Below are positions 1-7,551 of a stretch of DNA of 18,976 nucleotides, in pieces; positions within the stretch are counted from its first letter, which is position 1, and each line of letters begins with the position of its first letter. This DNA is from Flavobacteriales bacterium. GTDB lineage: Bacteria > Bacteroidota > Bacteroidia > Flavobacteriales > BACL11. Location: NCBI GenBank assembly GCA_018664745.1, contig JABJNS010000062.1, forward strand, positions 1 through 18,976, read 5' to 3'. The position numbers and the translations under genes are program-made. The notes under the pieces are model-generated. The model was not told where the DNA came from, made no database searches, and saw only the letters and a program-made list of their open reading frames with translations.

Positions 1-1329
1 ACGGTTTATGTTTCTAGTTTAAGTAAGACTGGTTTATTATCAGATACTAAGTATGAGTGGGAGGTTCGTGCATTTTGTGATTCTTCTATGATAGGTGTTT
101 CTGATTGGGAGAATGAGGACTTTGAGACTTTAGAGGCTTGTTCATCTCCTATTGATGTAGTAGTTTCTACCTATTCAATGGGGATTGATAATGCTAATCT
201 ATACTGGAAGGGTTCTAATAGTGTAGATCATTATTTATTAATTTTTAGAGACATTGCATCCCCAACTTGGGATACGCTATCTATTAGTGGTAATACCGTT
301 ACAGCTTTGACTATTTTAGGAATTGGAGTTGGAGGGACAGCTACTTCTAATGGTCCTAACATGAATTTAAATTTAACAGGGTTAACAGGAGGGACTACTT
401 ATGCATGGCAAGTGCTGAGTGCTTGTAGTACTGGAGACTTGAATAACTCTTCTTTTGTGAGTGGGGCTAACTTTACTACTACACAAGCTTGTATTATTCC
501 TTCAGGGTTGAATACTACAAATATTCAACTGGATAGAATTACTATGAATTGGACAGCTACAGCTAATGCATATCATTATGATATTAGAATAAGACTTCAA
601 GGAGGCTCATGGATTAATTTGTTTAATGTATACGGGACTTCTAAAACTAAGTATGTTTTGTCTTCTGGAACAACATATGAATGGCAAGTAAGAAGTGTTT
701 GTTCTAGTGATACTTCAGATGTTTCAGCATGGACTGCTACACAAACAGTAAATACTTTAACTCCTTGTGCTAAGCCACAAAATACGGTAGTTAGTTCTAT
801 TACTTCTAGTCAGGCAATGCTTGGATGGGATGTAGGTTCTGCAGCAACTTCATATGATGTAAGATTTAAATTACAAGGTTCTGCTTGGGGAGCATGGCAG
901 TATACTAATGGTGTTACAACTAATCAATTATTGCAAACAAGTTTAAGTGCGGGAACATATTATCATTGGCAAGTAAGAGCTGTTTGTGGCTCTTCAACTA
1001 ACAAGTCAGGATGGACTTCTTACAATACATTTTCAACATTATCATCAAACAGAATAACAGCTGGAGATACAAAATTAGGAGAAAACTTAAATGTATATCC
1101 TAATCCAACGCAAGGAATATTTAACATTAGTTTTATTTCTGAAAAAGTAGATGATTTTGAAATTACGATAGTTGATGCCTTTGGTAAATTAGTGTCTTAT
1201 GAAGATAAACAAGACTTCATTGGAGAGTATACTAAAAAGGTTGATTTATCAAATTGGCCTAGAGGTATTTATATGGTTCAGATTAAAACTCAAGACTCAT
1301 TTGTAAGTAAAAGAATTGTGCTTCAGTAA
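1..1329 (+). CDS. Secreted FN3-like repeat protein with T9SS type A sorting domain (5' partial)
   Basis: The reading frame is open from base 1 with no stop, so the gene begins upstream of the window; the first in-window ATG (88) lies inside a module (the bases before it read E-W-E-V-R-A-F-C) and is not the real start. Visible are the tail of one fibronectin-III-like module and three further modules, starting near 139, 490 and 766. Each opens with a C-x-x-P turn and carries a second Cys after a W-Q-V-x-x-x-C strand (Cys codons 139/424, 490/700, 766/985), so one disulfide per module is likely. From about 1087 comes the C-terminal sorting domain: N-V-Y-P-N-P, then G-x-Y beta strands, ending K-R-I-V-L-Q. 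In Bacteroidota this domain sends proteins across the outer membrane by the type IX system. Such proteins are often adhesins or surface enzymes; any catalytic part would lie upstream, so function is unknown. Confidence 0.9.
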   Translation, partial: TVYVSSLSKTGLLSDTKYEWEVRAFCDSSMIGVSDWENEDFETLEACSSPIDVVVSTYSMGIDNANLYWKGSNSVDHYLLIFRDIASPTWDTLSISGNTVTALTILGIGVGGTATSNGPNMNLNLTGLTGGTTYAWQVLSACSTGDLNNSSFVSGANFTTTQACIIPSGLNTTNIQLDRITMNWTATANAYHYDIRIRLQGGSWINLFNVYGTSKTKYVLSSGTTYEWQVRSVCSSDTSDVSAWTATQTVNTLTPCAKPQNTVVSSITSSQAMLGWDVGSAATSYDVRFKLQGSAWGAWQYTNGVTTNQLLQTSLSAGTYYHWQVRAVCGSSTNKSGWTSYNTFSTLSSNRITAGDTKLGENLNVYPNPTQGIFNISFISEKVDDFEITIVDAFGKLVSYEDKQDFIGEYTKKVDLSNWPRGIYMVQIKTQDSFVSKRIVLQ

Positions 1330-1333
1330 ATTA

Positions 1334-1365
1334 TTTGTGAGATTGAATAAATCTCCCTATATTTG
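1334..1365 (+). promoter_or_regulatory. Bacteroidota-type promoter for rimP-nusA-infB
   Basis: A TTTG at 1334-1337 is followed after 20 nt by TATATTTG at 1358-1365. This fits the known Bacteroidota primary sigma consensus (TTTG at -33, TAnnTTTG at -7). Transcription would start near 1371-1373, roughly 55 nt before the rimP start codon, and must pass the hairpin at 1390-1417. It is the best promoter match in the window. Confidence 0.7.
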
Positions 1366-1389
1366 CAACCGAAAATAGAGAAGGAAAGG

Positions 1390-1417
1390 GAAGAGGCAGT
1401 TAGCCTCTTCTTTTTTT
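1390..1417 (+). terminator. Intrinsic terminator or attenuator between the promoter and rimP
   Basis: A perfect 8-bp stem (1390-1397 with 1403-1410, GAAGAGGC and GCCTCTTC) has a 5-nt loop and is followed by seven T (1411-1417). It can terminate transcription from the upstream T9SS gene. It also lies downstream of the rimP promoter, so operon transcripts carry it about 20 nt from their 5' end and must read through it. It could therefore act as an attenuator. The hairpin is seen directly; regulation is inference. Confidence 0.75.
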
Positions 1418-1427
1418 ACATAGTATT

Positions 1428-1883
1428 ATGATATCAAAAGAGGAAATAAAAAAAATAGCTGAGATTAAGATAAAAGAACTTGGTGGTTTTTTTGTGGATG
1501 TAAAAGTGAACACTGCCAATGTGATTACTGTTTTTTTCGACAGAATGGAGGGCGTTCAGGTAGAGCATTGCTTGGCAATCAGTAAATATGTGGAGGAGCA
1601 TTTTGATAGGGAAGTAGAAGATTATGAACTAACCGTGTGCTCGGCTGGGCTTGATAATTCTTTTATGGTTGATGAACAATATCAAAAATACATTGGAAAG
1701 GAAGTTGGTGTATTACTCACTAATGGTAAAAGAAAAACAGGAATTATTTTATCTTATGATGATACACTGATGCTTGAAGTTGCAAAAAAGAAAAAAGGAA
1801 GTAGAAAAGAGTATATTGTAGAAGAAGTTAGTATACTTAAGGAAGATATAAAAGAAACAAAACTTAAAATAAATTTTAAATAA
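1428..1883 (+). CDS. rimP: Ribosome maturation factor RimP
   Basis: Predicted 151-residue cytosolic protein, the usual RimP length. RimP binds the 30S subunit precursor and helps its late assembly. The N-terminal alpha/beta domain (about 1-75) ends in the family's conserved strand and turn, here V-C-S-A-G-L-D-N-S, equivalent to the common V-S-S-P-G-L-D-R. The C-terminal SH3-like barrel covers about 83-150 (I-G-K-E-V-G-V, then R-K-T-G-I-I-L). The start is the ATG at 1428, 11 nt after the leader T-run; no Shine-Dalgarno is visible, as is usual in Bacteroidota. It is the first gene of rimP-nusA-infB, an order conserved widely in bacteria; nusA starts 5 nt after its stop. The M-I-S-K-E-E-I start fits the family and there are no signs of damage. 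Confidence 0.95.
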   Translation: MISKEEIKKIAEIKIKELGGFFVDVKVNTANVITVFFDRMEGVQVEHCLAISKYVEEHFDREVEDYELTVCSAGLDNSFMVDEQYQKYIGKEVGVLLTNGKRKTGIILSYDDTLMLEVAKKKKGSRKEYIVEEVSILKEDIKETKLKINFK

Positions 1884-1888
1884 AAGTA

Positions 1889-3130
1889 ATGGAAGTAGAG
1901 AATCTAATTGAATCGTTTTCAGAGTTTAAAGAGGTTAAGAATATTGATCGTGAAACTATGATGAATATCTTAGAGGATGTTTTTAAAGCGGTATTGGCTA
2001 AAAAATATGATGAAGAAGGAAACTTTGATGTCATTATTAATGTTGATAAAGGGGATTTGGAAATTTGGAGAAACAGGGAGGTTGTTGAAGATGGAGATGT
2101 AGAAATTCCAATTGCTCAAATTTCTTTATCTGATGCTTTAAAAATTGAAGATGATTATGAAGTAGGTGAAGAGGTTTCTGAACAAGTAAGTTTTGAATCT
2201 GAGTTTGGAAGAAGACAAGTTCTTTCAATCCGTCAACACCTTATGGCTCGTATTGCTGACCAGCATAGAGATGAGTTAATGAAGCGTTATGAAGAAAGAA
2301 TTGGTGAAATTATTCATGGTGAGGTTTATCAAATTTGGAGAAATGAAATCTTATTGCAAGATGATGAAGGAAATGATTTATCTTTACCAAAATTAGAGCA
2401 AATCCCTAAAGATTACTTTAAAAAAGGAGAGTCAGTAAGGGCTGTAATTAAAGAGGTTACCCTTAAAAATAACAAAGCTAATATTGTGCTTTCTCGTATT
2501 GCTCCGGCATTTATTGAGCGTTTGTTTGAACAAGAAGTGCCTGAGGTTTTTGATGGAATTATTACAATTAAAAATGTAGTAAGAGTCCCAGGAGAAAGAG
2601 CTAAAGTTGCTGTTGAATCTTATGACGATAGAATTGATCCTGTTGGAGCTTGTGTTGGAATGAAAGGATCAAGAATTCATGGTATTGTCCGTGAACTAAA
2701 GAATGAAAATATTGATGTTGTTAATTTCACTGAGAATGCTCAGCTGTTAATTTCGCGTGCTTTGAGTCCTGCAAAAATTACTTCTGTAACACTTGATGAT
2801 GAAAAAATGAGAGCTAGTGTATTTATGGATGCTGATCAAGTCTCTTTAGCAATTGGTAGAGGAGGGCATAATATTAATCTTGCTGGTAAATTATCAGGAT
2901 ATGATATTGATGTGTACAGAGATAAAGATAGTTTTGAAGATGATGTTGCTATTGATGAGTTTACTGATGAAATTGAAGCTTGGGTAATTGATGCTCTAAA
3001 AGCAATTGGTTGCGATACAGCAAAAAGTGTATTGGATATTTCAGCTGCTGATTTAGTATTAAGAACTGATTTAGAAATAGAAACAGTTGAAGATGTGTTG
3101 AGCATTTTAAGTTCAGAATTTGAAGATTAA
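1889..3130 (+). CDS. nusA: Transcription termination/antitermination factor NusA
   Basis: Predicted 413-residue cytosolic RNA polymerase-associated factor controlling pausing, intrinsic termination and antitermination. The N-terminal polymerase-binding domain (about 1-130) carries the F-G-R-R-Q-V-L-S-I-R-Q-H-L-type helix. An S1 domain follows (about 138-200, G-E-I-I-H-G-E-V), then KH1 (around D-P-V-G-A-C-V-G-M-K-G-S-R-I, about 250-270) and KH2 (A-I-G-R-G-G-H-N-I-N-L-A, about 320-332). After KH2 comes a short acidic tail with helix-hairpin-helix-like sequence (about 360-410) rather than the two long acidic repeats of the E. coli protein, so the length is typical of a shorter bacterial NusA. 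It lies 5 nt after rimP and 21 nt before infB, clearly co-transcribed. If the leader hairpin is an attenuator, NusA is the obvious candidate to act on it (inference). Confidence 0.96.
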   Translation: MEVENLIESFSEFKEVKNIDRETMMNILEDVFKAVLAKKYDEEGNFDVIINVDKGDLEIWRNREVVEDGDVEIPIAQISLSDALKIEDDYEVGEEVSEQVSFESEFGRRQVLSIRQHLMARIADQHRDELMKRYEERIGEIIHGEVYQIWRNEILLQDDEGNDLSLPKLEQIPKDYFKKGESVRAVIKEVTLKNNKANIVLSRIAPAFIERLFEQEVPEVFDGIITIKNVVRVPGERAKVAVESYDDRIDPVGACVGMKGSRIHGIVRELKNENIDVVNFTENAQLLISRALSPAKITSVTLDDEKMRASVFMDADQVSLAIGRGGHNINLAGKLSGYDIDVYRDKDSFEDDVAIDEFTDEIEAWVIDALKAIGCDTAKSVLDISAADLVLRTDLEIETVEDVLSILSSEFED

Positions 3131-3151
3131 TAAAATAATTAAGACCTAAGT

Positions 3152-5779
3152 ATGTCAGATAAAAAAAGCGTAAGGTTAAATAAATTGGTTAAGGAATTTA
3201 ATGTCAGTATTGACAGAATATATGCATTCCTTGAGGCTAAGGGTATTGAGGATTTAAAACCTAATACTAAAGTTTCACATGATGTATATATGGATTTGTT
3301 AGGTGAGTTTGATTCTGAAAAGAAAGCAAAACTATCTGCTGAATTATTAGCTAAAGAAAAAGAATTGGCTAAAGCTGAAGAGATTATTAAGCAGCAAGAG
3401 GCTGAAGAAAAAGCGCAAAAGGAAGCTGAGGAGAAGGCTAAAGTAGAAGCAGAAAAGAAAGCTAAGCAAAAAGCAGCTGCTGAAAAGCAAGAATCTGAAG
3501 AAAAAGAAAGTACACCTGCACCTGTTAAAGATGAAGTAATTAAGGCTAAAGTTGCAAAAAAGGAACTAAAGGTTTTAGGTAAGGTTGATATAGCTCCTAA
3601 GAAAACAACAAAGCCAAAAACAGAAACTCCTAAGGATAAAGAAGAGCCAAAGCCAGCTGAAAAAGTAGAAGAGCCTAAAAAGGAAGATGGAATTATTAAG
3701 GCATCAGCTGGAAAGCTGAGAGGAGTAAAAACTACTGGGCAAAAAATTGATTTAACTCAATTTAAGAAGCCAGAAAAAGTTGAGAAGAAAAAGAGAACTA
3801 GAATTGTAAAAGCCAAAGTTGATCCTAGGAAATTTAAGAAAGGAAAACGCCCAGTTATAGCACCTGTTGAAATTTCTCCTGAGGAAGCTCAAAAGCGAGT
3901 AAGAGAAACTTTAGCAAAATTACAAGGTAGAGGAGGTAAAAAATCATCTGTAAAAAATAGAAGAGATAAAAGACAAGCGCATAGAGAGGTTGCAGATGAG
4001 GAAAATCAACAAAAAGTAGCAGGAAACCAAACAATCAAAATTGCAGAATTTGCAACTGCAAGTGAATTGGCATCTTTAATGGATGTTGCAGTTACTGAAA
4101 TTGTAACTACTTGTATGGGGCTTGGCATGATGGTAAGTATGAACCAAAGATTAGATGCTGAAACCATTCAAATGCTGGTAGAAGATTTTGGTTTTAAAGT
4201 TGAATTTGTTGGAGCTGATGTGCAAGAATCTATTGAAGAGATTGTTGATACAGAAGAACAATTGGAAACTCGTGCACCAATTATTACAATTATGGGGCAT
4301 GTTGATCATGGTAAAACATCTTTAATGGATTACATTAGAAATACCAATGTTATTGCTGGTGAATCTGGTGGAATTACTCAGCATATTGGAGCTTATGAAG
4401 TTACATTAGAATCAGGTAAAAGAATTTCATTTTTAGATACTCCAGGGCATGAGGCTTTTACTGCTATGCGTGCCAGAGGAGCAAAAGTTACTGATATTGT
4501 TGTAGTTGTAGTAGCTGCTGATGATAGAGTGATGCCACAGACTAAAGAGGCAATTAGCCATGCACAAGCAGCTGGGGTGCCAATTATTTTTGCAATTAAT
4601 AAAATTGATCGCCCAACTGCTGATGTAGAAAAAATTAAAGGTGAATTAGCAGAAATGAATTTATTAGTTGAAGATTGGGGTGGGAAATACCAGTCACAAG
4701 ATATTTCAGCTAAAGTTGGTACTGGCGTTCCTGAAATTTTAGAAAAAATTATTTTAGAAGCCGAAATGCTTGATCTAAAAGCAAATCCTAATAGGAATGC
4801 ACAAGGAACAGTAATTGAGGCGTCATTAGATAAAGGTAAAGGGTATCTGTCTACAATATTGGTTCAAAAAGGAACATTAAATGTTGGTGATTATGTATTG
4901 GCAGGCTCTTTCTCTGGAAAAGTAAAAGCGTTATTAAATGAAAGAGGGGAAACAAGAAATGATGCAGGTCCTTCTACTCCTGTAGTGTTACTAGGTTTAG
5001 ATGGGGCGCCAACAGCAGGTGATGAATTCCATGTGATGGAAAGTGAGCAAGAGGCTAAAAAGATAGCTTCAAGAAGAGCTCAATTACAAAGAGAGCAAAG
5101 TGTAAGAACACAAAAACACTTAACACTTGATGAAATTGGTAGAAGAATTGCTTTAGGTGATTTCCAAGAAATAAATGTGATTATTAAAGGGGATGTAGAT
5201 GGTTCTATTGAAGCATTGTCAGATACTTTACAACAACTTTCTACAGAAGAAATTAAAGTAAATATTATTCAAAAAGCAGTTGGTCAGATTACTGAATCGG
5301 ATGTAATGTTAGCTGCAGCTTCTGATGCTATTATTATTGGTTTCCAGGTTAGACCTTCATTACAAGCTCGTAAATTAGCTGAAACAGAACAAATTGATAT
5401 TAGATTATATTCTATTATTTACAAAGCAATTGAAGAATTGAAATTGGCAATGGAGGGTATGCTTTCACCTGATGTTGAAGAAAAAATTGTTTGTAATATT
5501 GAAATTAGAGAGACATTTAAGATTTCTAAAATAGGAACTATTGCAGGTTGTATGGTATTAGATGGTTCGTTAACAAGAAACACAGGAGTAAGGCTTATTC
5601 GTGATGGTGTTGTAGTTTACACAGGTAAATTATCATCATTAAAACGATTCAAGGATGATGTTACTGAGGTAAGAAAAGGATTTGAGTGCGGTATGTCAAT
5701 CGAAAATTATAACGACCTTAAAGTAGGTGATATTATTGAAGGTTATGAAGAGGTAGAAGTAAAAAGAGTATTAAACTAA
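3152..5779 (+). CDS. infB: Translation initiation factor IF-2
   Basis: Predicted 875-residue GTPase that places initiator tRNA on the 30S subunit and promotes 50S joining. The N terminus has an IF2_N helix bundle (about 1-55, V-R-L-N-K-L-V-K-E-F-N-V). A long Lys/Glu/Ala-rich, probably unstructured or coiled linker follows (about 60-290), then a second IF2_N-like domain (about 295-350). The G domain shows G1 G-H-V-D-H-G-K-T (about 381-388), G3 D-T-P-G-H-E (about 429-434) and G4 N-K-I-D (about 483-486). Domains II, III and the fMet-tRNA-binding C-terminal domain follow and end at V-K-R-V-L-N. The start ATG at 3152 has no Shine-Dalgarno sequence. It is the last gene of the rimP operon; only 4 bp separate its stop from the convergent SPOR gene. 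Confidence 0.97.
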   Translation: MSDKKSVRLNKLVKEFNVSIDRIYAFLEAKGIEDLKPNTKVSHDVYMDLLGEFDSEKKAKLSAELLAKEKELAKAEEIIKQQEAEEKAQKEAEEKAKVEAEKKAKQKAAAEKQESEEKESTPAPVKDEVIKAKVAKKELKVLGKVDIAPKKTTKPKTETPKDKEEPKPAEKVEEPKKEDGIIKASAGKLRGVKTTGQKIDLTQFKKPEKVEKKKRTRIVKAKVDPRKFKKGKRPVIAPVEISPEEAQKRVRETLAKLQGRGGKKSSVKNRRDKRQAHREVADEENQQKVAGNQTIKIAEFATASELASLMDVAVTEIVTTCMGLGMMVSMNQRLDAETIQMLVEDFGFKVEFVGADVQESIEEIVDTEEQLETRAPIITIMGHVDHGKTSLMDYIRNTNVIAGESGGITQHIGAYEVTLESGKRISFLDTPGHEAFTAMRARGAKVTDIVVVVVAADDRVMPQTKEAISHAQAAGVPIIFAINKIDRPTADVEKIKGELAEMNLLVEDWGGKYQSQDISAKVGTGVPEILEKIILEAEMLDLKANPNRNAQGTVIEASLDKGKGYLSTILVQKGTLNVGDYVLAGSFSGKVKALLNERGETRNDAGPSTPVVLLGLDGAPTAGDEFHVMESEQEAKKIASRRAQLQREQSVRTQKHLTLDEIGRRIALGDFQEINVIIKGDVDGSIEALSDTLQQLSTEEIKVNIIQKAVGQITESDVMLAAASDAIIIGFQVRPSLQARKLAETEQIDIRLYSIIYKAIEELKLAMEGMLSPDVEEKIVCNIEIRETFKISKIGTIAGCMVLDGSLTRNTGVRLIRDGVVVYTGKLSSLKRFKDDVTEVRKGFECGMSIENYNDLKVGDIIEGYEEVEVKRVLN

Positions 5780-5793
5780 ACTCTTAATTTTTT
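5764..5793. terminator. Weak bidirectional terminator between infB and the SPOR gene
   Basis: Six-bp arms AAGAGT (5764-5769) and ACTCTT (5780-5785) enclose a 10-nt AT-only-but-one loop and overlap the stop codons of both convergent genes. A short T-run follows on the plus strand (5788-5793) and one precedes the stem on the minus strand. The stem is short and AT-rich, so termination is plausible rather than certain. Confidence 0.4.
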
Positions 5794-6194
5794 AACTGAG
5801 AAAAATTAATGATCTCAGGAACAGGATAAGCACCAGGAAAGTTTTTACTTATCTGGTGTTTTATTTTTATAGCTTCTAATTTAGTTCTGCAATTCCCTAC
5901 GCGCACTCTATAGTAAGGAGCGTCATATTCTAAATAGGCAGGAATTTCAGGATATAGTTTGATGAAATCAATTTTTAATTGCTTTATTTCTTCTTGTTTT
6001 GCTTTAAACATGAGCTGAACACGCCAACCTTCTACACCATTTTTGGCCTTTAGGATGTTTTCATATTTATGAACTAAAGCATCTATTCCTTTTTCATTAA
6101 TACTAGTAATATCTCCATTTTCCGACAAAGTAGTATCAGTTTGGGCTGCTAATAAAAAAGGGAAAAGAGTAAATAAAAAGAATAATTTTTTCAT
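5784..6194 (-). CDS. Secreted SPOR-domain protein
   Basis: Predicted 136 residues. A clear signal peptide (M-K-K-L, then a Leu/Phe-rich core, L-A-A-Q near residue 18) points to export to the periplasm, or the outer membrane if processed otherwise; there is no lipobox Cys. Residues about 55-130 match a SPOR fold: a first strand G-W-R-V-Q-L, a helix, and a second strand Y-Y-R-V-R-V-G with the typical G-x-C/F-x-x-x-x-E-A helix (G-N-C-R-T-K-L-E-A). SPOR domains bind septal, denuded peptidoglycan, so a cell-wall role is likely but unproven; no catalytic domain is present. It converges on infB with a 4-bp gap and is divergent from the pabB-like gene. Confidence 0.85.
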   Translation of the reverse strand: MKKLFFLFTLFPFLLAAQTDTTLSENGDITSINEKGIDALVHKYENILKAKNGVEGWRVQLMFKAKQEEIKQLKIDFIKLYPEIPAYLEYDAPYYRVRVGNCRTKLEAIKIKHQISKNFPGAYPVPEIINFSQLKN

Positions 6195-6231
6195 CCTTCA
6201 AAAATATAAAATAAAATGAGTTTGCTTTTCC

Positions 6232-6239
6232 TATTTTTG
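6232..6239 (+). promoter_or_regulatory. Candidate -7 box for the pabB-tilS run
   Basis: TATTTTTG matches TAnnTTTG but sits only 4 nt before the GTG start, and no TTTG is found about 20 nt upstream. If used, transcription would begin at or just inside the start codon, giving a leaderless message. The AT-rich context makes a chance match possible. Confidence 0.35.
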
Positions 6240-6243
6240 CAAA

Positions 6244-7551
6244 GTGAGACAAGTCTATACATTTCAGATTAATAAGCCAAGTGATTTAAGGGGTCAACTG
6301 CTTTCAAAAAGTAAAGAAGTTGATTATATCAGCATTTTGGATTCTAATACACAGACTACTCGCCCAAATTTACCTGCTGATTATATTAATTATGATTTAA
6401 TAGCAGGAGTAGATGAGCTTGATATACTTGAAGTGAATAAAAATTCATTTATTCAGTTAAAGAATTTTCATCAGAAAAATCAGGATTGGTTGTTTGGTTA
6501 CCTTTCTTATGATTTAAAAAATGAAGTAGAGAAACTCACTTCAAAAAATCATGATGGAATAAAAGCGCCCTTATTATCTTTTTTTATTCCTAAATATGTA
6601 TTGCTGTTAAAAGGGAATGTGTTGGAAATTCATACTTATGAGCTTAAAGAAAATTGTGAGCAATTTATTGCAAATTTTAAAGTAACTAATGAGGTAAAAA
6701 TAAGTAGCATTTTACTTCAACAAAGAGATACTCAAGAAAAGTATTTGCAAAAAATAGAAAAAATAAAAAAACATATTCAGAGGGGAGATATTTATGAAAT
6801 GAATTATTGTCAGGAGTTTTTTGCTGAGAATATAAATCTAAATCCTGAGGCAGTTTTTCAGCAATTAAATAATAATGCAACTACTCCTTTTGCTTCTTTT
6901 TTAAAGTTAAATAACTTGTATGCAATGTGTGCTAGTCCTGAGCGATTTATTAAGAAATTAGGAAATAAACTTATTTCTCAACCAATTAAAGGAACAAGGA
7001 AAAGAGGCGTAAATATTAATGAAGATATAGCATTGATTGAGGAATTGGTAAAAAGTGAGAAGGATATTTCAGAGAATATTATGATTACTGATTTGGTGCG
7101 CAATGATTTGTCAATTACAGCATCAAAAGGAAGTGTTAAAGTTGATGAATTATGTGAAGTATATACTTTTGAAAAAGTACATCAGATGATTACAACTATT
7201 ACTTCAGAGGTAGATAGTAAGGTGCATTTTTCTGAAATCTTAAAATCAGTTTTTCCAATGGGATCAATGACAGGAGCTCCAAAATTAAGGGCTATGGAAT
7301 TGATTGAAGAGTTTGAGAATTTTAAGAGAGGTGTATTCTCAGGAGCGATCGGTTATATTACGCCAAAAGGAGATTTTGATTTTAATGTTGTTATCCGAAC
7401 AATTTTGTATAATGCAAGCACAAAATACCTTTCGGTAGGTGTTGGTGGCGCTATTACTATTAAGTCAGATGAACAGGAGGAATATGAGGAGTGTTTAGTA
7501 AAGGTAAAACCAATTTTTGAGGTGTTAAATTTTCAATTAGATGAAAAATAA
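6244..7551 (+). CDS. pabB: Aminodeoxychorismate synthase component I (PabB-like chorismate-binding enzyme)
   Basis: Predicted 435 residues, cytosolic. The C-terminal chorismate-binding domain (about 165-430) shows Y-E-M-N-Y-C-Q-E-F, P-I-K-G-T-R (about 246-251), E-N-I-M-I-T-D-L-V-R-N-D-L, F-P-M-G-S-M-T-G-A-P-K and a closing V-G-G-A-I-T. The Lys in P-I-K-G-T is the active-site lysine of aminodeoxychorismate synthase; anthranilate synthase (TrpE) usually has P-I-A-G-T, so I favour PabB. With a glutamine amidotransferase partner it makes 4-amino-4-deoxychorismate for p-aminobenzoate and folate. No PabA or PabC is encoded next to it here. The GTG start at 6244 is chosen because the N terminus (Y-T-F-Q-I, then S-I-L-D-S-N) resembles relatives and no in-frame ATG lies nearby. 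It overlaps tilS by 11 bp. Confidence 0.87.
   Translation: MRQVYTFQINKPSDLRGQLLSKSKEVDYISILDSNTQTTRPNLPADYINYDLIAGVDELDILEVNKNSFIQLKNFHQKNQDWLFGYLSYDLKNEVEKLTSKNHDGIKAPLLSFFIPKYVLLLKGNVLEIHTYELKENCEQFIANFKVTNEVKISSILLQQRDTQEKYLQKIEKIKKHIQRGDIYEMNYCQEFFAENINLNPEAVFQQLNNNATTPFASFLKLNNLYAMCASPERFIKKLGNKLISQPIKGTRKRGVNINEDIALIEELVKSEKDISENIMITDLVRNDLSITASKGSVKVDELCEVYTFEKVHQMITTITSEVDSKVHFSEILKSVFPMGSMTGAPKLRAMELIEEFENFKRGVFSGAIGYITPKGDFDFNVVIRTILYNASTKYLSVGVGGAITIKSDEQEEYEECLVKVKPIFEVLNFQLDEK

Noticed and set aside
1330..1427. Possible tRNA gene before rimP, as with metY in E. coli.
   Set aside because: No cloverleaf or tRNA arms can be formed in this 98-bp gap; it holds only the promoter and the hairpin.
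2836..3105. Long open frames on the opposite strand of nusA (also under tilS, dsbD, comM, the SPFH gene and secA).
   Set aside because: They lie wholly inside well-supported genes, encode Ser/Leu-rich sequence without domains, and reflect codon bias of the true strand.
3350..3960. Lys/Glu/Ala-rich repetitive stretch in infB that could be taken for a separate repeat.
   Set aside because: A low-complexity charged linker is normal between the IF2_N domains and the G domain of bacterial IF-2.
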